Notes: generated by a model from the letters alone, not told the origin. Counted from the stretch's first letter, positions 1 to 6,938 are shown. The stretch: 9,859 bases of DNA from Candidatus Bipolaricaulota bacterium (GCA_018399865.1 JAGYNL010000119.1:1-9859); one strand, 5' to 3'. Program-made: numbers and translations.

Positions 1-5
1 CAGCT

Positions 6-83
6 CTCCTGCAGCTGGTTATCATTGCTATTTGTTTCATCTACTTGCGAATGAATTATAGCGCTTGACATGCCATGAGACAA
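6..83 (-). promoter_or_regulatory. Sigma-70 promoter and RBS for a gene starting off the left edge
   Basis: Read on the minus strand, a perfect -10 box TATAAT (positions 60-55) lies 17 bases downstream of TTGTCT (83-78), a 4/6 match to the -35 consensus. Transcription would begin near position 48. Further downstream is AGGAG (10-6), which would place a start codon at or just beyond position 1. An in-frame ATG at 40 (reading MKQIAMITSCRRA to the edge) is the alternative start, but it has no Shine-Dalgarno in front of it. The downstream gene cannot be identified from this window. Confidence 0.5.
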
Positions 84-354
84 TTCTTGTGGCAGCGTTC
101 TCTTTGCTGTAGGCAGAAGCAACTCAGACATACATACTAGAGCCTTTGTTCAATTATGAGGTTTCGCGCTCTTAGCAGCATTCTTTCTGCAATTATAGTG
201 CGTTGCGAGAAGCCTTTATCTGTATCTACGTTTAGCCTTGTGTATGCAAGCTGTGCCATTCGCAGTCAAATACCAGAAGCATGAAGCCCTTCTTCTTAAC
301 TGTTGACGGTTATCTTATCGTTTATGTCTTACAAAATCTCGCCTGACATTAAAA
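84..354. other. Intergenic stretch without a recognisable gene
   Basis: This stretch lies between the stop of the GHMP kinase gene and the left-edge promoter. I find no convincing reading frame on either strand. It holds no tRNA-like structure and no GC-rich hairpin followed by a T tract, so the end of the five-gene transporter transcript is not marked by an obvious intrinsic terminator. A second TATAAT on the minus strand (197-192) has no acceptable -35 partner. Confidence 0.5.
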
Positions 355-1296
355 CTACACTGCCCCAATTGAAACGCGGAGGGAAATGAATCCTTCGTCT
401 TCAAAAACGCTGGCAACATGCTCCTGCAGTTCTTTCCCGGGCGTAAGCGAAAGCATATATCCGCCTCGCCCTCCACCGGTAATCTTACATCCCCAGGCAC
501 CCTCCCTAATCCCGATCTCGCTTAGCCTAATGATCACTTCGTGTGACAATCCCATGTCGATTAGAATCGCGTGGTTCTCGTTCATCAGCTTGCCTACCTG
601 ACGCAGGTCGCCCTGGCGCAAGGCGTCAGCCATACAAGCGCATTGGCGCTGGATCATATCCATGTGCTGATTATACAAGCTTGCGTTCGCCTTAGCGTAC
701 TGGCTGATGTACGCTCGCTTGGTGGAGGTGTCGAAGTTCACACCACTGTTGACGAGCACAGCCTCAACGGGTTGTTGTAGATTAATGGGGGTGATATTCG
801 GCTGCGAGGCCTCCAATGACACTTGATAGATCATCACCCCACCGAAGCAGGAAGCTGTGTTATCGATGCCGCTTGGTTGTCCATGGTAGGCGTGTTCGCC
901 CCGCCAAGCGAGATGGTTGATGTCGTCGTCAGATAACTGCAAGGCGAATTCTTCATTTAGCGCGCGGGCGATGGCTACACAGCTTGCTGCACTAGCCCCA
1001 ATCCCGCTTCCGACAACTAGATCCCCGCCAAGCACGATTCGCACACCGATACGCCCTGTGTCGATTCCTGCCTCCTCGAGCAGAATATCGATCGATCTTT
1101 TTTGCTGTTCTTGCTTACTTTCCTTGTATCCCGGGCTCTCGGCTCGATTATCCTGGAGCGTCCACCCCGGGTAAGCTGCCCGCTCGACGACAGCGGTCGT
1201 CGTTTGCGGAATTGCGGACACGATAGCCGGTACTCCTAGGTAGACAAACATATCCCCAATAAGAATCGTTTTGCCAAACCCGGCTCCACCGCCCAT
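355..1296 (-). CDS. GHMP-family small-molecule kinase, mevalonate kinase type
   Basis: This is a cytoplasmic ATP-dependent kinase of 313 residues. Three GHMP motifs are visible. Motif 1 is GFGKTILIGD (about 6-15, where APGK..GE is usual). Motif 2 is the phosphate-binding loop GSGIGASAAS (96-105). Motif 3 is TGGGRGGYML (273-282), with Arg replacing a usual Gly. GEHAYHGQPSGIDN (133-146) matches the mevalonate kinase signature and keeps the Glu (134) and the catalytic Asp (145). The ATG has AAGGAGG upstream, and an in-frame TAG lies eight codons before it, so the short N-terminus is real for this reading. It follows the ABC ATPase gene by 41 bp as the last gene of the operon. The family phosphorylates mevalonate or related alcohols and sugars. 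In a transporter operon it may instead act on the imported solute, which is inference; the substrate is unknown. The His of the usual GEH motif is Met here. Confidence 0.85.
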   Translation of the reverse strand: MGGGAGFGKTILIGDMFVYLGVPAIVSAIPQTTTAVVERAAYPGWTLQDNRAESPGYKESKQEQQKRSIDILLEEAGIDTGRIGVRIVLGGDLVVGSGIGASAASCVAIARALNEEFALQLSDDDINHLAWRGEHAYHGQPSGIDNTASCFGGVMIYQVSLEASQPNITPINLQQPVEAVLVNSGVNFDTSTKRAYISQYAKANASLYNQHMDMIQRQCACMADALRQGDLRQVGKLMNENHAILIDMGLSHEVIIRLSEIGIREGAWGCKITGGGRGGYMLSLTPGKELQEHVASVFEDEGFISLRVSIGAV

Positions 1297-1337
1297 ACGA
1301 TTCTCCTCCTTTTTCCTCTATTCGCTGACACAGATTC

Positions 1338-2444
1338 TCAAGCCAAGGGAGTAAGCAATTCCTCACTTTCTTTGTCGTAGAAAAGCAGCTTATCTGATGG
1401 GATAGATAGCTCCATCACATCTCCAATGTTTATGGAAAAAGTCTTCTCATGAAGAACGGTGATCTGTTGACCGGGAATTTCCACTTGGATAATCGTTTCT
1501 GGCCCGGCAGGTAGTACAGAATACACCGTTACAGACAATGCTTCTGAGATACTGCCTGCAGGTACTAGTTTCACGTCCTCGGGGCGGATGGCGGCGAGCA
1601 CCGGCCGATCGCCTAGTGAGGTGGGCAGTCCCCGGGCGATGACCTGTCCTTCGTGTTGAAGGGTTAACGCATGGCCACTTCTTATCAGCTCCCCAGCGAG
1701 CAGGTTCATCGGCGGGCTGCCGACGAAATCCGCGACAAACAAGTTCTTCGGCCTTTCGTAGACCTCGCTTGGAGAGGCGCTCTGCTGAATGACTCCATCC
1801 TTCATTACTACAACGCGGGTAGCCATAGTCAGCGCCTCAACTTGATCGTGAGTGACATATATTGTGGTGGATTGAAGATCGTTATGCAGCCGCTTGATCT
1901 CGGTTCTCATCGCAAGACGCAGCTTGGCATCCAGGTTGGACAGCGGCTCGTCCATCAGGAATATGCTGGGGTTGGTGACAATCATGCGGGCGACAGCTAC
2001 CCGTTGCTGCTGTCCGCCCGAGAGCTCGTGCGGGTAGCGGTTTTCCATACCGGAAAGATGCATGTATTCCAAAGTCGAGCTGACGGCTTCTTGGATCTCC
2101 TGCCTGCTCTTATTCATCACCTTTAGCCCGAACGCAACGTTGGCAAACACCGTCATATGCGGCCACAGGGCGTAGTTCTGAAATACCAATCCGAGTTGGC
2201 GTTTGCGTGGCGGAACGAAAACTGCGTCGCTGTGGGAAAACACGGTACCCCCATCAATGGAGATAATCCCTTGCTCCGCGGTTTCTAGCCCAGCAATCAG
2301 GCGTAGGGTTGTCGTCTTGCCGCAGCCAGACGGTCCTAAGAGTGTAACAAATTCGCCTTGTTGGACGCTTAAGGTTACATCATCGACGGCAACCACTGAT
2401 CCGAACTTCTTGGAAACGTGTTCTAGCTCAAGAACGGTTTTCAT
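1338..2444 (-). CDS. ABC transporter ATP-binding subunit (FbpC/PotA/UgpC type)
   Basis: This is the 368-residue ATPase that powers the importer encoded by the two upstream genes. All nucleotide-binding elements are intact: Walker A GPSGCGKT (37-44), Q-loop Gln at 89 in [10 protein letters not shown], signature LSGGQ (141-145), Walker B IFLMDEP (161-167), D-loop SNLD, and switch His 199 in YVTHD. The last 130 or so residues form the extra C-terminal region with a TOBE-like domain (IRPEDVKL near residue 290) typical of carbohydrate, polyamine and ferric importers. Length is normal for that group. The ATG is 14 bp past the permease stop, and the Shine-Dalgarno AGGAG (2460-2456) overlaps that stop codon, so the two genes are probably translationally coupled. 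Its sequence alone does not identify the substrate. It would sit on the inner face of the membrane as a homodimer. Confidence 0.95.
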   Translation of the reverse strand: MKTVLELEHVSKKFGSVVAVDDVTLSVQQGEFVTLLGPSGCGKTTTLRLIAGLETAEQGIISIDGGTVFSHSDAVFVPPRKRQLGLVFQNYALWPHMTVFANVAFGLKVMNKSRQEIQEAVSSTLEYMHLSGMENRYPHELSGGQQQRVAVARMIVTNPSIFLMDEPLSNLDAKLRLAMRTEIKRLHNDLQSTTIYVTHDQVEALTMATRVVVMKDGVIQQSASPSEVYERPKNLFVADFVGSPPMNLLAGELIRSGHALTLQHEGQVIARGLPTSLGDRPVLAAIRPEDVKLVPAGSISEALSVTVYSVLPAGPETIIQVEIPGQQITVLHEKTFSINIGDVMELSIPSDKLLFYDKESEELLTPLA

Positions 2445-2458
2445 TGTCTATTCAACTC

Positions 2459-4270
2459 CTAGCTTAACTCCTTGGCCCCCAGGCGGCGGGAGATCCACAG
2501 CCCGACGAGCACGATGAACGCTATCAAGAGAGTTATCGCGTTGGAAAACTGCGTGTACCCTTGTTCCTGATAACGGAACGTCATCGTCGTCAGCGTGCGC
2601 GTCTTAGGGGTCACAAGAAGAATGATCAGCGAAAGTTCGCGCATGGTCGTAATGAAGACAAGGAGAAATCCTGCCATTGCGCCTCTGATGGTCAACGGCA
2701 ACATGATGCGTCCGAACCTACGGAACCATCCCGCACCAGCCATTTGGCCGGCCTCTTCCAGCTCACCGCCCACCTGCAGCATTGCCGATGTGCCGCTGCG
2801 CGCGGAGAACGGAAGGTTCTTGAATGTGCACACCAGAACCAAGATCAGGAATGTCCCGTACAGAGAAGGGAAGATTCCCCATTGATGTGTAAATACGGAT
2901 AGATAGATGGCGCCGAACGCGATGCTCGGAATGAGATATGGAAGGAACGAGATCTGCTCGAGCCCCTTGGATAGAGCCGTCCCTCTTCCCTTGACCACCG
3001 CATAACCAATCAACAGTCCGAGTACCCCGGTCACGAACGCAACGGATACGGAGAGCTTTAGGCTGTTCCACGCCGAGCCGAGGATCGACATGTTTCGTAG
3101 GATGCCTGCTTCGCCCTCGGCGAACGAGGTGCCGCCCGGCCCTATCCAGAAAAGGCTTGTAAGATTGCTGAGCGAGTACGTGCCTGGATAGAGCATCAGT
3201 GTCTGCCACAACAGGAGGAAAAGGGGTAGGACTGCGCCTATGAGGATGAACGTTCCACCGTACGCTAAGGCAAACGGTCGCCATCGGCCAAGCCGCGTCA
3301 AGTTAGTACGGAATCCTTTGCCGGATATGGTGACAAAGCTGCGCCTGGTACCGATTACCCTCTGGTTGATGAAGATGAGGAACATCGAGCTAATGATAAG
3401 TATCAAGGCGAGGATGTACCCGGTGGATGGGGTGCGGCTTGTGATATTGGAATAGATCATCGTGGGTAGAGTGAAGTAGCGCACAGGTGAGCCGAGGAAG
3501 TACGGCGTGCCGAATATGCCGATGCTCCGTGAGAATATCAGTATGAAAGCGGACAGGATGGCCGGAAGGACCATGGGCATGGTGATTTTTGAGAACACAG
3601 TTGTGCGCGAGGCGCCCAATACTTCGGCGGATTCCTCCAGTCGCGAGTCGATGGTCGTCAGCGCCGCGGAGATCAACAGGTAAGCGAACGGGGAATAGTG
3701 CAGGGTCAGAGTGATCACTATTGGCAGGTAACCGTAGGAAAGCCAGTTGGGTGGGCTTATCCCTGTCATGTACTGAAAAAGCCCCATCACGCCGCCAATA
3801 CGCGCGTTCTTGAACACGATAAGCCAGGCCAAGGCTAGAGTATACGACGGAACCACGTACGGGACGACGGCCAATGCCCCAATCCACTTCTTGAATGGCA
3901 TATCCGTTCTTACCACCAACCATGCTAGTAGGCCTCCCGCAATCAGTGCCAACACAGCGGCCGAGAAACTGACCTCCAACGAGTGTATAAGTGGGCTGAC
4001 GAGTAGATTGGGCGTAAGCGGACTTGCAAAGGTACGTTGCCAGTGAAATGTGGTGAAGGCGCCTGGCTCCGCCTCCCGCGACATCCGTACATCCGTATCC
4101 TGCCAGACAAGCGTGTCGCGAACTAGTCTGCCGAAGGGGATGACCACAAATACAGCCAATAGGGTAATTAACAGTAACGAGAGCAGGATCCGAGGTGTGG
4201 CCAGCTGGTTGCCCAATCGCCGGAACGTGCGCGGCAGACCAGTCATAAGATAAGTACTTGGCAATTTCAT
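2459..4270 (-). CDS. ABC transporter permease with two fused transmembrane domains (FbpB type)
   Basis: This 603-residue integral membrane protein forms the translocation channel. It contains two copies of the BPD_transp_1 permease domain in one chain. Each has an EAA-type coupling loop that contacts the ATPase: about residues 213-235 (ESAEVLGASR...MPMVLP) and 505-527 (EEAGQMAGAG...MLPLT). Hydrophobic segments start at about residue 27 and recur to 592, giving roughly a dozen membrane helices; the second half begins with a helix near 338-358. Such fused permeases are typical of the ferric (FbpB), sugar-phosphate (AfuB) and 2-aminoethylphosphonate type importers, so a single gene replaces the usual permease pair. 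The start has TAGGGA just upstream. The binding-protein gene lies upstream, separated by 72 bp that contain a terminator-like hairpin. Confidence 0.93.
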   Translation of the reverse strand: MKLPSTYLMTGLPRTFRRLGNQLATPRILLSLLLITLLAVFVVIPFGRLVRDTLVWQDTDVRMSREAEPGAFTTFHWQRTFASPLTPNLLVSPLIHSLEVSFSAAVLALIAGGLLAWLVVRTDMPFKKWIGALAVVPYVVPSYTLALAWLIVFKNARIGGVMGLFQYMTGISPPNWLSYGYLPIVITLTLHYSPFAYLLISAALTTIDSRLEESAEVLGASRTTVFSKITMPMVLPAILSAFILIFSRSIGIFGTPYFLGSPVRYFTLPTMIYSNITSRTPSTGYILALILIISSMFLIFINQRVIGTRRSFVTISGKGFRTNLTRLGRWRPFALAYGGTFILIGAVLPLFLLLWQTLMLYPGTYSLSNLTSLFWIGPGGTSFAEGEAGILRNMSILGSAWNSLKLSVSVAFVTGVLGLLIGYAVVKGRGTALSKGLEQISFLPYLIPSIAFGAIYLSVFTHQWGIFPSLYGTFLILVLVCTFKNLPFSARSGTSAMLQVGGELEEAGQMAGAGWFRRFGRIMLPLTIRGAMAGFLLVFITTMRELSLIILLVTPKTRTLTTMTFRYQEQGYTQFSNAITLLIAFIVLVGLWISRRLGAKELS

Positions 4271-4279
4271 TTTTTCCCT

Positions 4280-4323
4280 AAAAAGCGCGGCAGCAAGGTC
4301 GGCCTAAGCGGCCATGCTGCCGC
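4280..4323 (-). terminator. Intra-operon hairpin with T tract (attenuator or leaky terminator)
   Basis: The arms TGCTGCCGC (4315-4323) and GCGGCAGCA (4287-4295) are perfectly complementary over 9 bp. An inner GGCC/GGCC pairing closes a small loop. On the minus strand the hairpin is followed by GC and then five T residues (4284-4280), the form of a Rho-independent terminator. It lies between the binding-protein stop and the permease start. Partial termination or 3'-end protection here would yield more binding protein than permease, a known pattern in ABC importer operons. The T tract is short, so readthrough is likely. Confidence 0.7.
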
Positions 4324-4342
4324 AAATGCATCCATCCAACTG

Positions 4343-5545
4343 CTACTGCATCAACAGCCAGAAATCCTTAATCTTCTGGCCTTCGTACCACACAAACTCA
4401 GTGTCTGCAGGCCATGTGCGCATCTCCTGCAGTGTCTTCGTTCCCGGAGGTGCGGGAACATCGGTACGCGTGGGAATATTACCTGGCACGAAATAGGGCT
4501 CGTAGCCCCAACCGCCGTGCTCGTCCCCAAGCATCCATCGCACCATGAGCTTGGCTGCATTAGGATGCTGCGCCTGGTTAACAATGGCGACAACGACGCT
4601 TGTCGTTATACCCATGATTGGATCAATGTCATAGGCGACTTCAAAGACAAGGGTGGGGTCTTTTTCCTTGTCCCGTAGGCGGGAGAAAGCGGTCATCCCC
4701 ACCGGCGGATTAGTCTGCCCGGGAGCGCCGACAGCATTGGAGACCTCATTGGTCGAGCCAACGATGATTACATCATTATCCAGTAGGCGTTTGATCCATT
4801 CGTAGCCCGCGTTCTCCACACCCGGAGAAAGCATAATTTCCTCACCGAACTCTTTCTCGTATGCTGCGGCCATCTCCTCTGGATGCTGGATGATCGTGCC
4901 TAGGACCTCGACGAACTCGGAGATTATGTTGGGATCAGGGAAGAGCACTTTTGACCGCCACTCCGGCTTGGTCAGTTCCCACAGGTTATCGAATGGGCAA
5001 CTGTCGTAGGCTTCTGTGTTGTACACAAAAGCGTCCATGCTCAAGTGATGGACGAACAGAGGATCTCGGTGCTCAGCGCCAAGCACGGGAAACAAGTCGG
5101 GAGGCACATAGGTGAACACGTACCCCTTCTCGTACAGCTCATAATACACAGTAGCCGGATCTTTGAGATATATAATATCAGCAACGTAGTTTCCCGCTTC
5201 CTGCTCGGCAAGGATCTTGCTCACGATCTCCGGGGAGTCCATATCGAAACCGTTGACCTTAATTCCAGGGTAGCGCTCCTCAAAGGTTGGCCCAAACTTG
5301 AATACGCGCGACGAATACGAGTACACGTTGACCTCACCTTCCTCCTTTGCTAATTCGTAGAGAAGCGCTTCATAGGCTGCGTCTACACTATCAGGGTGAT
5401 AGGGACCAAGCTGGACCTCCTGCAGCCACTTGTCGGTTACCTCGTCTATGTCTTGATCAGCGGCTAACGCAAGTGGGCTTATAACTAACACCATGCCCAG
5501 AAAAACGGCTAATAGGATCTTCATGCTTAGGTGAACACGTTTCAT
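4343..5545 (-). CDS. Periplasmic substrate-binding protein of an ABC importer (ferric/sugar-phosphate type)
   Basis: This is the 400-residue solute receptor of the importer. A signal peptide is clear: MKRVHLSMK, a hydrophobic core (10-25), and an Ala-Leu-Ala cleavage site after residue 28. No lipobox cysteine is present, so the protein is probably soluble in a periplasm rather than lipid-anchored. The mature protein begins with about 40 unusual residues before the first strand of the binding fold, GEVNVYSYSSR (70-80). The next part, FEERYPGIKVNGF...SKILAEQEAGN...ADIIYL, is characteristic of the class that includes FbpA/AfuA-like proteins. I cannot verify the adjacent-tyrosine iron site of FbpA in the expected place, so iron binding is not supported. 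The start has AAGGAGG six bases upstream. It follows the DeoR-family gene by 75 bp and precedes the permease gene. The substrate is unknown; a sugar phosphate or similar anion is my inference. Confidence 0.9.
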   Translation of the reverse strand: MKRVHLSMKILLAVFLGMVLVISPLALAADQDIDEVTDKWLQEVQLGPYHPDSVDAAYEALLYELAKEEGEVNVYSYSSRVFKFGPTFEERYPGIKVNGFDMDSPEIVSKILAEQEAGNYVADIIYLKDPATVYYELYEKGYVFTYVPPDLFPVLGAEHRDPLFVHHLSMDAFVYNTEAYDSCPFDNLWELTKPEWRSKVLFPDPNIISEFVEVLGTIIQHPEEMAAAYEKEFGEEIMLSPGVENAGYEWIKRLLDNDVIIVGSTNEVSNAVGAPGQTNPPVGMTAFSRLRDKEKDPTLVFEVAYDIDPIMGITTSVVVAIVNQAQHPNAAKLMVRWMLGDEHGGWGYEPYFVPGNIPTRTDVPAPPGTKTLQEMRTWPADTEFVWYEGQKIKDFWLLMQ

Positions 5546-5559
5546 CTGTCGCCTCCTTA

Positions 5560-5620
5560 CTAGTAGTTGTGAAACACTCTGCCTGTCTTTTGCAGCTTCT
5601 CTCTATACAATCACCTCCTT
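5560..5620 (-). promoter_or_regulatory. Perfect orphan Shine-Dalgarno with a 16-codon reading frame
   Basis: Immediately after the DeoR-family stop codon the minus strand reads AAGGAGGTGA (5620-5611), an exact complement of the 3' end of 16S rRNA. A TTG follows at 5610 and opens a 16-codon frame that closes with TAG at 5562-5560, just before the binding-protein RBS. The spacing to TTG is only about 3 bases, which is poor for initiation. It may be a tiny leader peptide, a ribosome standby site, or chance. Confidence 0.3.
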
Positions 5621-6424
5621 TCATACCATAACGGTATCAATCTCCACGTCCAAACTAGAGAGGCTTTCCAGAAGCTTAGGATCTAATCTCGAATCGGTGA
5701 TGATCGCGTCGATATCTGATATGTTGGCTATCTTCCCGTGCGATACGCTGTTGAACTTGGTGTGATCAGCCACTATGACTACTCGTTGGCTGTGCTCGAT
5801 GATTGCTGAGGCTGTCTCTGCTTCTTCCAAAGAAGGTATGGTTAGCCCACGGTCAATCGATATACCATTCACTCCTAGAAACGCGAGATCAAAGTAGATT
5901 CCCTTCAAGGCTTGATGGGCAAGCCTTCCTACCATTGCCAGAGACACCCCGCGCAGGTAACCACCAACCACAAACACCTCTGCTCTTGGAAACTTGCTCA
6001 CTTCAAGAGCATGATTGAGAGCGTTTGTAAATACACGAAAACTCCTGTCCTGAGGAAGGTGCCTGATTGTTGCCATAGTTGTTGTTCCGTTACCGATAAA
6101 AAACGCCATTCCTTCTTCAACCAGGCTTGCTGCGTATCTTCCAATTTCTTCCTTCTCTTTCTGGTTCACGCTTGTCTTGTCATTGTAAGAAGGCTCAGCT
6201 GTTAACCATTTTCGAGCGATTGCGCCACCATGAACGCGAATAATTTGCCCTTGCTCAGCTAAGGCATTTAGGTCGTTTCGGATAGTCATAGATGAAACAG
6301 AAAAGCTCTCTGACAGATCAGAGGTCTTCACAGCTTTACGTGATTGAAGCTGTTCAAGAATCACCTGCCGGCGCTCATCTGTCAGCATATGTTGTCGATT
6401 GGTTGTATTTCCTTGCGACTCCAT
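5621..6424 (-). CDS. DeoR-family transcriptional regulator
   Basis: This 267-residue DNA-binding repressor-type protein has an N-terminal winged helix-turn-helix. ERRQVILEQLQ (17-27) leads into SVSSMTIRNDLNALAEQGQI (42-61) and ends in RVHGGA (63-68), the DeoR signature. The C-terminal sensor domain has IGNGTTT (110-116), TNALNHAL (133-140), VVGGYLRG, FDLAFLGVNGI (178-188) and the VADHTKF segment (218-224), the usual phosphosugar-sensing fold. It is the first gene of the transporter unit and so is the likely local regulator, probably acting on the promoter just upstream and on itself. The start is ambiguous: ATG at 6424 lies about three bases after the predicted transcription start, and ATG at 6388 (MLTDERR, where the family usually begins) lacks a good Shine-Dalgarno. 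The effector is unknown. Confidence 0.9.
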   Translation of the reverse strand: MESQGNTTNRQHMLTDERRQVILEQLQSRKAVKTSDLSESFSVSSMTIRNDLNALAEQGQIIRVHGGAIARKWLTAEPSYNDKTSVNQKEKEEIGRYAASLVEEGMAFFIGNGTTTMATIRHLPQDRSFRVFTNALNHALEVSKFPRAEVFVVGGYLRGVSLAMVGRLAHQALKGIYFDLAFLGVNGISIDRGLTIPSLEEAETASAIIEHSQRVVIVADHTKFNSVSHGKIANISDIDAIITDSRLDPKLLESLSSLDVEIDTVMV

Positions 6425-6433
6425 TTAGCTATT

Positions 6434-6461
6434 AGTATAGTGCAAAACCGTGGTGTGTCAA
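6434..6461 (-). promoter_or_regulatory. Sigma-70 promoter of the DeoR-ABC-kinase operon
   Basis: On the minus strand a perfect TTGACA (6461-6456) is followed after 16 bases by TATACT (6439-6434), a 5/6 match to the -10 box. The predicted transcription start near 6427 leaves almost no leader before the DeoR ATG at 6424. This is the best promoter in the window and is positioned to drive all five genes. Confidence 0.75.
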
Positions 6462-6523
6462 GCTGCAGTTGGGCATTACTTGGTTAATCGCTTATGATGC
6501 TCAGTTGCTATTTCTGTCATGCC

Positions 6524-6567
6524 AGCAGGAACACAGGTGTTTCTGCTAAGTTTCGAAATGGAAACTT
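6524..6567. promoter_or_regulatory. Two abutting palindromes, candidate operator of the DeoR-family regulator
   Basis: The first palindrome has 11-bp arms, AGCAGGAACAC (6524-6534) and GTGTTTCTGCT (6537-6547), with one mismatch and a 2-bp centre. The second begins on the next base: AAGTTTC (6548-6554) and GAAACTT (6561-6567), perfect 7-bp arms around GAAATG. TTTC/GAAA half-sites recur about 11 bp apart, close to one helical turn. The pair lies about 60 bp upstream of the -35 box. Neither arm set is followed by a T tract, so a terminator is unlikely. Operator function is inferred. Confidence 0.45.
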
Positions 6568-6629
6568 CACCGAGGCCTTCGGTTGGGGCAATTACAACGC
6601 ATATATCCACAGAGTTTATCTGGGATGTT

Positions 6630-6938
6630 GTGTGGCGTTGTAGCTGCTTGCCCGGTGCAATTCTATTTCACTAGGGGTATGCAACTTTGTGATTCTACTC
6701 TTCTTCTTTTGTAGCGTTGGAGCTGGTCTCCGACGTTGCGGTTGTGTGATTTTCCAGGCATAAATCTCAACGTGGCAGGCAAGCTGCACACGCTACGACA
6801 GATTGAGAAATGCATCGTGGCTGGGAAATCAACGTTGTACGCAAGGTACCAACGCTACAGAAGAAGAATCATTTAATGTGACATGTATTACAACGACGCA
6901 GGCAAGCTGCACACACTAAGATAATCCAGAAATCCAGA
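6630..6938. repeat. Family of covarying hairpin repeats in the 558-bp intergenic region
   Basis: Three plus-strand copies of a 29-nt unit, CAACG-N6-GCAAG-N4-NNACR-CTAM, lie at 6768-6796, 6830-6858 and 6891-6919, at intervals of 62 and 61 bp. A fourth copy lies inverted at 6738-6711, and a weaker inverted one covers 6634-6653. The inner stem differs between copies but still pairs: GCAG/CTGC, GTAC/GTAC, and GGAG/CTCC in the inverted copy. The first two plus-strand copies extend to 8 bp with one bulged base. The outer stem is lost in the 6891 copy. An 8-bp tandem repeat AATCCAGA (6923-6938) follows. The intergenic region (6425-6982) has no reading frame I can support. The function of the element is unknown. 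Confidence 0.6.

Noticed and set aside
65..70. Perfect TTGACA on the plus strand, suggesting a rightward promoter
   Set aside because: No acceptable -10 box lies 16-18 bases downstream, and no plus-strand gene follows.
232..282. 16-codon minus-strand frame (MLLVFDCEWHSLHTQG) after the GHMP kinase gene
   Set aside because: Too short and without a well-placed Shine-Dalgarno; expected by chance.
5623..5637. Palindrome ATACC/GGTAT at the end of the DeoR-family gene as an operator
   Set aside because: Only 5-bp arms, within the last codons of the gene, and no nearby promoter; it can be explained by coding sequence.
5912..6205. Plus-strand open frame of 97 codons opposite the DeoR-family gene
   Set aside because: It has no family resemblance and lies wholly opposite a well-supported gene; the same applies to the other plus-strand frames in the window.
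6603..6611. Near-match to a DnaA box (one mismatch to TTATCCACA)
   Set aside because: It is a single site with no cluster, no AT-rich unwinding region, and no dnaA or dnaN neighbour, so an origin is not supported.
6768..6919. A CRISPR array: 29-nt units at 61-62 bp intervals match the period of some type I arrays
   Set aside because: Copies differ at many positions, one copy is inverted, there are only three in line, and no cas genes are present.
6768..6919. Integron attC sites, suggested by structured repeats of about 60 bp
   Set aside because: The RYYYAAC and GTTRRRY core pairs are not present, and no cassette-like genes lie between the repeats.
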